A program made the position numbers and the translations under genes. The notes beneath the pieces are model-generated. The model was not told the DNA's origin. It did no database searches and saw nothing but the letters and a program-made list of their open reading frames with translations. Positions 27,579-33,126 of a stretch of 33,126 bases of DNA are shown one piece after another. Numbering within the stretch: position 1 is the first letter of the stretch; every line of letters begins with the position of its first letter. Source of the stretch: Sporisorium sorghi (taxonomy: Eukaryota > Basidiomycota > Ustilaginomycetes > Ustilaginales > Ustilaginaceae); assembly GCA_023212695.1 (NCBI GenBank), contig JALCCG010000239.1, forward strand, positions 1 through 33,126, read 5' to 3'.

Positions 27579-30093
27579 TCAACGTACCATATCGTCGACG
27601 CTGTCTTCGCCCTGAGGCTCCGCCTCTTGCGCTGCTGCTGTCTCTTGCGCGACGCGGTTGGCTTCGACATCGTCAAAATCTGTTGTCGACACCTCGCCGT
27701 TGATGCCCTGTCCCATGGCCTCGAACAGGCTATCTGCGCCAGCGGTCAAGTCAGCCGCCGAGTCAAAGGCGTCCAGGTCGTACGGATTGACGCTGCCCGC
27801 TGGTGCCGCCTGCTCCTCTTTCAACGAGGCGGGCATCTCGACGCCGATGGCCTTGCTGTTCTTGATGGCGGTATCGCGGAGCTTCTTCCACGCCTCTTCG
27901 CGGTCGACGAGCTTCTGCTTCTCCATCTGACGCTGCTGCTTGTAGTCGTTTGTGCACATCTCAAACAGCGCCGGGTTGATCTCCATGAACAGCTTGAGCG
28001 CGTTGTAGACCTGGCCGTGGATGGTGCGGTTCCAATGCGCTTTCGAGTTCTGGTAGAGCGCGGAAAACACGATGGGCAAGATGACCTGCACGTTGTCGCC
28101 GATGAGGTTGACGATGTACTCGTTGTTCCAGAAATAGAGCGCGCGCTCGGCGACCTGGAAGTGCTGGCTGTTGATGCATCGCTGGAGCTGCTGGAAGAGG
28201 GGCACCTCGATCTTGACAAACTCGGACGGCTCGATGACGTCGAGGATCTCTTCGACCTCGTTGAGGAACATGACCTCCTTGGGCGAGTTGACCTTGGGCC
28301 AGTACCGCAAGAGGCCGAGCAGCACCTCTTCGGTCAACGAGCTGTCCTTTTCCAAGAACTGCACCACACAGTAGGCAAGCTGCGGATGGTAGAGCGCCAA
28401 GCTCTTGACCTTGTGCAAGGGGATGAGCACGCGTGTCAAAAAGGTCTTGTGCTCTTCCTTGAGCGGCAGGGCAAAGCCGTTGATGATGGAGCCGAGGATC
28501 TCGAGGAGCTCTGCAATGCCGTTGTGTCGCTCGGTCTCGTAGATGAACTGGAAGAAGACATTGTTGATGGAGCGTCGGATGAAGGCTCGAAGGTTGAGGA
28601 ACTTGCCGTAGATGCGATGCAATGTGGTCTTCAAAAAGTCGCGCTCTCTTGGATCCTCGCTGTCAAAGAGCTCGAGGAGTTGGAGGACAAAGTGGTGGTC
28701 AATGTACTTTTTGGCGATGTTGGTGTTGAAGTCGGGGCTCTCGACGAAGCGGAGGAAGAACTCGTAGACGATCTGGAGATGCGGCCAGGCAAGCTCGAGC
28801 ACGGGTTCGTCTTCCTCTGGATCAAAGGCGTCGCCGACCGGGTTGACCTGTGGTGGGATGGAGCGGAAGAGGTTGGCGGAGAACATTGCGACGACTTCCG
28901 GGTAAATGTCGTCGGTGATGACCTTGCGGTTGGTGGTGATGTAGTCGAGCATCTCGTGGAGTGTGGCGGCCTTGATCTGCTTGCCCTCGAGCTCCTGACT
29001 GGCGTCGTTGAAGTCAAAGACGAGCGAACACTGGCGCAGCTTTCGAACAAACAGCTCGGGACGATCCGCTGGAACCACCTCTATTTGTGGACCGAAGCAT
29101 GCAAGAAGGAAGAGTCAGTCGCATGTACAGAGCCAGAGCCAGAGAGAGATGGAGAGATGTGCACATACCATTGAAGTGAGGCAGCTTTTCGAGCTCGACC
29201 TTTTCTGTGACGTGGAAGCGAGAGCTCCTCTGCTTGCGCGGTGGTGTTTTCGAGGTGATGGGGATGGTGTCCTTGGGACCCGAGGTGGAGGGACCCTGAC
29301 GCAATCGGTTGAGGGTGCCTGCCTTGGGAGGCGTTGCGAGCTCGGAAGCGGCGATGCCAGCGCTGCTGAGGGAAGCCATTGCGGCGCCTGGGGGAGGGGG
29401 AGAAGCGGGAGAGCCTGTGTGATGGAAGGGGGTGATGGAAGAAGAAGGCTGGGACGCAGTTGCGACCGAGTGGGGGATGGGATCGATGGGCATCTCTGAA
29501 GAGACGACAACGACGGGAGGAGCAGGCGGCGTCTTGTCAGCCAGATGATTCACGTTGGTGGGCTTCAGCCTGGGTTGGGGTTGGAAAGGCGTACCTTGAC
29601 CAGCAGGGTAGACTGCGTTGCTGCTACTGTTGTTGTAAGGAGGCGCATGCGAGGGAGCGGCGGAAGCTGCGGAGCTGTTGATCGAGTTGGAGGAGCTGGA
29701 TGCGGAGCTGGGACCGTTTTTGCTCGACTTGAGCGAGCCTTGGTAGGCGGGACTGGAAGGGACGGAGCCGCCTTTGGGTGGTGGTGCTGGGACGGTCCCG
29801 CCGCCTGCTGAGCCGCTGCGACTGCCGTTGGTGTCGTTCGACTTTGAACGCGATAGGTTCTGTGTGTGTGTGTGTGTGTGCGTGTAGTGGTAGGTGATGA
29901 GTCGAAGATGGCCGAGCGCGGTGGTGGAGGTTTACGAGTTGAGAGATCGGTCAGTCAATGCACTTTTAATGGATGAGATGATGCTGCCATCGCCAGCGGT
30001 GGTTGGAATGGCTGTGCTGCGCGTAGGCAGTTGGTGATGTTGGACCAGGTGAGACGGCGAAGTACGTACCATAGCTTTCTTAAGGCCCTTCAT
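27579..30093 (-). CDS. RTS1: Protein phosphatase 2A B56 (B') regulatory subunit, Rts1/Par1 type
   Basis: Three exons, 30070-30093, 29169-29859 and 27579-29080, give 2217 nt or 738 residues. Introns are 210 nt (GTACGT...CACAG) and 88 nt (GTATGT...AATAG). Exon 1 encodes only MKGLKKAM, which resembles the basic start of fungal B56 proteins. Residues 9-238 are Ser/Pro-rich and disordered. The B56 domain runs from about 239 to 645: [112 protein letters not shown] and [10 protein letters not shown] are all hallmark B56 HEAT-repeat segments. The subunit directs PP2A to LxxIxE-containing substrates in mitosis, cytokinesis and stress response. The stop lies directly within GATATG|GTACGTTGA, so a donor there could be used to give another C-terminus. 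Confidence 0.96.
29860..29885. repeat. (GT)n/(CA)n microsatellite at the 3' splice site of B56 intron 1
   Basis: On the plus strand TG repeats nine to ten times at about 29861-29880, followed by CGTGTAG. On the transcribed strand this is a CA repeat that ends in the acceptor ACACAG of the first intron. Confidence 0.85.
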
Positions 30094-30789
30094 GATGGAT
30101 AGATGGCCGATGTCGGATCGCTAGTCGTGTTGATGGGTACAGTACGAGCGATGGAAAAGCCGTGGGCGAGAAAGACGGCGAGGTCAAGGGGCGAATGCAG
30201 CGAGATTGCAAGCAGGTTTGGCGAAGGATCGAGTGAACCGAGCAACGAAGCTGATCGCAAAGACGATGCAATGTAAAGATGCACACGCGTGTGCTGTGGT
30301 GGGATAGAGCGTGATGCAATAAAAGGTGTCGAGTAGCGTGCGACTGCTTTGCAAAGAGGACGTCAAGGTGCGGGCCGGTGAATGCAAGATCAGAGCGTGG
30401 TTCTGATGCTTTTGCAGTTGACGCAGATTGTCGGTATGACGGAAGTGTGCGTGGCGATGTGGGATACGTGATGCGACACGAGTTCAACGACCGATGCGAC
30501 GGAGAATGTGATCGATGATGAGGAGACGGCTGGCGAAGGTCGTTCCGTGCTGAGGCCGACCGATGGTTGGCGCGCCAAGCAGCTGTGAACCGAGTAGACA
30601 GACGCGCAAGGTGGAACGTCGAAGCGATGCGGAGGAGGAGGTGGTTGAAGTTGAAGGTGTCTTTGAAAGCAGCGAGAAGGTGATGGAGATGGTCGCGATG
30701 CGATTGACAAGACGAGCGAGCGAGAGAGCGAGCGGGTCAGTTGGCTGTGACAAGCAAGCAGGCCAATCTCGATTAAAGTGACAGCAGCA

Positions 30790-30817
<28 letters not shown>
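30790..30817. repeat. (AG)14 microsatellite
   Basis: Fourteen perfect AG units on the plus strand (CT on the B56 sense strand), about 700 bp upstream of the B56 start codon. Confidence 0.95.
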
Positions 30818-30821
<4 letters not shown>

Positions 30822-30880
30822 AATCGACGCTTTCTCGAGCAGCTGGCCAGAGCTGAGACAACAAACTTAGACGCACACGG

Positions 30881-30924
30881 ACACACACACACACACACAC
30901 GCACACTCACTCACTCACTCTCGC
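30881..30924. repeat. (AC)10 followed by CTCA units
   Basis: Ten perfect AC units at 30881-30900, then GCACAC and four imperfect TCAC units up to 30920. It is one of three simple-repeat blocks in this intergenic region. Confidence 0.85.
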
Positions 30925-31503
30925 CTTTGCGCTGGTCTGCGGCCTCTCAGCCCTAAATTTCGGACCGCGCCTCTTCTCTCAGAAAGCAAGGCGCGATCAG
31001 ACGGCCAATTTTCCAAACACACACACACGCCCAACGCACGCACGCACGCACAGTAAATTTACGCACTTGGCCAGAAATGCCACACTCTGCCAACTGCAGG
31101 CTTCGAGTCGCGCGCTTCAGAGAAAGACGGCGACCGCGCGTTGGTCGGTGCATTTCGCTTCAGCAAAATCCTCATTTCAAAAAAAAAAAAAAAAAAAAAG
31201 ACGGCGAAAATTCAATTCACCAACAAAGCTTCAACTCGCATCCAACAAAATTCAAATTTCGATTTTCCTCTGCTTCAGCTGCTTCTGCTGATGCGCCGAC
31301 ACTGGGGCTTGGCTGGCGCTTGCCTCACGCGTTTCCAGCTGGACAACTCGAAATGGCCTGTCAGCCCTTAGCTCACGCGAAGTGGGATTTTTGACTTTTG
31401 TTAAGTTGAAGTGCATGGATGCTCTCTGGCTTCGAGGTCGACATGGGGCCGTTCGTGGTGCAGCATCGTCAGATGGGGCCCGCTGCATCCAAGACCACCT
31501 CGA

Positions 31504-32788
31504 TCAAGCGTCGGGGAACAGCTTGGCGTTGAGCTCGTCCACCGTCTTGCGCGTTCTGTATGTGCTCAAAAGACATTGTCAGCATGCATCGCTCTTACCA
31601 GCTCTGCCTGTCGCAACACCCTCTTACTCACTCAGCCACGGTCTGTTCGGCGCCGGGGAGGTCGCTGTGAATGCAGATCGAGAACGGCCTGCACCTGCCG
31701 CCATCCCGAAATTCGGGCATGGCGACGTCGCCGCCGCCCTGGGCAAAGTTGCATCCCGTCTCGGCGACTTTGCGTGCGCGCTCGGCGCTTTCGTGCGGGG
31801 TGATGCGTTTGCTTTGCGCAGGGGGGGATCAGGGCGCCGTTTTTGGTGTATTCGATGTCGACGAAGAGCTCGGGGACGGATGGGATGCCGAGGTCGTGGG
31901 CGACTTGCTCGTGCAGCGTGCCGCCCAGGCCGTCTGTAGTCGCGCAGGTGGTGTGTCGTCAGTGGTGGAACAGGTCGGGTTGGCGAGGGGCAAGCAGAGA
32001 GAGGACTCACATACGGGGACGCCGAGCGGCTTGATCGCTGCGTATGCTGCAACACAGTGACTGCGCGAGTTCTTGAGGTAGAAGTACAGCGCTCCGTGAG
32101 GCTGAGTTGCAAAAGCAGTCGTTGAGGTCAGCTTGATGCACGACCAAAAGAGGTGCTGTTTCACTTGCTCCTCACCTTGACGTGGTTCAGAGGCACGCCT
32201 TCGAGATCGCAGAAAGCCTTGACGGCTCCGATCTGGTACGTCATGATGTCGGCCACCTCTTCCTCTGTGAGTTTCATCCTTCGGCGGCCTGCAGACCATG
32301 GCGTCGTGATGCAAACGTCAGCAACTCTGAGTGCCACCTTGGTTCTAGCGTGCTGTCGATGTCACTCACCAAAGCCTGCAAGATCAGGGAAGCCAGGATG
32401 CGCTCCCACGGCCACATTGTACTTCTTTTGCCAGCTTTACAGCTGTTCCCAGCCCAAAGCAACCAACCGTCAATAACAGAGATCCACAATGCCGTTTCTT
32501 ACCAGCTCCAACGGTGCACTCACTCTTGTGCAGAGTCACGGGATCCGAAGCGTGGAAGCCGCACGCTACATTGGCAACATCGATGTGCTTCATGACCTCT
32601 TCATCTGGCCCCAACTGCCATCGACCGAACGCCTCGCCCATGTCTGCGTTGATCTGTTGTGTTTCAGTAAAAGTCAGCGGTCAGCCGTCCATGTCCCTCG
32701 CGGGCTCGCAGCTCGCAGCTCGCAGCTCGCAGCTGGCAGCCTGCGCACGACTCACCTCGATCTTTCGTGGGAGTGCTTTCGCTGCCAT
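31504..32788 (-). pseudogene. pxpA: LamB/YcsF family protein (PxpA-like, 5-oxoprolinase subunit A) with two +1 frameshifts
   Basis: Seven exons (32756-32788, 32524-32653, 32370-32442, 32176-32288, 32011-32101, 31632-31933, 31504-31555) with six introns of 74-102 nt, mostly GTGAGT donors, follow the family from start to stop. [19 protein letters not shown] and [15 protein letters not shown] are in exon 2. [24 protein letters not shown] spans exons 3-4, LNHVK-PHGALY spans exons 4-5, and VY-GLGGTLHEQVAHDLGIPS spans exons 5-6. These are PxpA hallmarks (bacterial PxpA with PxpB/C opens 5-oxoproline using ATP). The frame breaks twice. In exon 3, TVKLAK and [11 protein letters not shown] are in different frames around an A4 run (32426-32429). 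In exon 6, NGALIPP and QSKRITPHESAE are in different frames around a C7 run (31821-31827). With one surplus base at each site the length would be about 263 residues, near the bacterial 244. All splice sites are intact, so sequencing error is as likely as true decay. Confidence 0.85.
32704..32738. repeat. Heptamer tandem repeat (GCTCGCA) in intron 1 of the pxpA-like gene
   Basis: Four perfect GCTCGCA units (32704-32731) and a fifth with one change (GCTGGCA), lying about 17 bp inside the donor site of the first intron. Confidence 0.9.
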
Positions 32789-33126
32789 CTTGCTGAGGTC
32801 GAGGTGTTCGATAATGTGACAGTGAGAGCAAAGGTAGGGACAGCGAGCAATGATCGTGCACACTCTGACGTGGTCGAAGCGTCGTTGCGAGTTCGGCATT
32901 CTTGGACGCCGTGATATCCAGATTCGCCGTTCTAAGCGCCGTTAAACATAGCCGCCGTCGTCCCTTTGCATGCTGCCCAAGGCTGCTCTCTCTGGATTCA
33001 CTGCCATCGTGACGTATCCAGTGCTGCCAGGCTTCAACATCAGCCTGGATTGCTCTCACACCTGGTCCACTCACGGCGTTCTGTCGAGCTGACGAGTTCG
33101 CCACCTCAACGGCTAATTCCATCTCG
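32789..33126. promoter_or_regulatory. Upstream region of the pxpA-like gene, to the window edge
   Basis: 338 bp containing the presumed leader and promoter of the minus-strand gene. A minus-strand frame begins at 33122 and overlaps the gene start out of frame; it has no recognisable content. Nothing else is seen. Confidence 0.4.

Larger units (their letters stand above)
30094..31503. other. Intergenic region with microsatellites between B56 and the pxpA-like gene
   Basis: 1.4 kb upstream of the B56 gene and downstream of the pxpA-like gene, both on the minus strand. It contains (AG)14 at 30790-30817, (AC)10 at 30881-30900 followed by four CTCA units, CA and CACG repeats at about 31018-31051, and an A21 run at 31179-31199. 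No protein frame has convincing content. The B56 promoter and leader must lie in the left part. Confidence 0.5.

Noticed and set aside
27627..29174. A 515-codon plus-strand frame opposite the B56 gene
   Set aside because: It is antisense to conserved HEAT-repeat sequence and has no domain of its own.
32443..32523. Alternative splicing of pxpA intron 2 to explain the first frame change
   Set aside because: No GT-AG pair restores [11 protein letters not shown] in frame while keeping the conserved TVKLAK; using the later donor GTAAGA leaves the same phase, so a true one-base surplus is needed.
1..33126. tRNA genes, CRISPR arrays and bacterial-type operons
   Set aside because: I scanned by eye for B-box GGTTCGANTCC with a matching A box and acceptor stem and found none. 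There are no spaced identical repeats, and the gene structure is eukaryotic.

Overview
The window is nuclear DNA of a filamentous or dimorphic fungus. Several things point to a smut-type basidiomycete (Ustilaginales): compact genes on both strands, short introns (about 74-127 nt, one of 210 nt) with GTRAGT/GTATGT donors and YAG acceptors, C-ending codons in the conserved genes, long Ser/Ala-rich tails, and a dispersed 5S rRNA gene lying alone between protein genes. Species cannot be fixed from the sequence alone.

Layout, left to right. 1-1836: low-complexity edge (purine-rich, then poly-T) and no gene I can support. 1837-3099 (-): cleavage stimulation factor CSTF2/Rna15, divergent from 4032-4880 (+), a COA8/APOPT1-type cytochrome c oxidase assembly factor. 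5220-7799 (-): unrecognised 859-residue acidic/basic, probably nuclear protein, divergent from 8430-9322 (+), a four-exon Mis14/Nsl1-like kinetochore protein. 9520-9637 (+): 5S rRNA. 9638-14004: gene-poor accessory stretch with a cluster of perfect hairpins, an Ala/Arg-rich open frame of atypical codon use (10408-11364, -) and decayed coding-like sequence (12234-13440, -). 14005-15618 (+): highly codon-biased MFS transporter followed by a diverged tandem repeat. 17277-17747 (+): two-exon SDHAF4 (complex II assembly). 18096-20183 (-): AT-hook/coiled-coil protein, divergent from 21764-25480 (+), a full RecQ helicase of the BLM/Sgs1 type. 25900-26455 (-): small secreted protein whose predicted mature part has eight cysteines. 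27579-30093 (-): PP2A B56 regulatory subunit (Rts1/Par1). 31504-32788 (-): a seven-exon LamB/YcsF (PxpA, 5-oxoprolinase subunit A) homologue with two +1 frameshifts at homopolymers.

Most genes are unrelated housekeeping functions (mRNA 3' processing, kinetochore, DNA repair, phosphatase regulation). Two are mitochondrial respiratory-chain assembly factors (complex IV and complex II), but nothing shows co-regulation. I found no coherent new multi-gene system. The most unusual items are the doubly frameshifted pxpA-like gene, the structured accessory region at 10.0-11.4 kb, the tandem repeat after the transporter and the secreted Cys-rich protein. All intron coordinates were worked out by hand from splice motifs, reading frame and family conservation, without transcript data.
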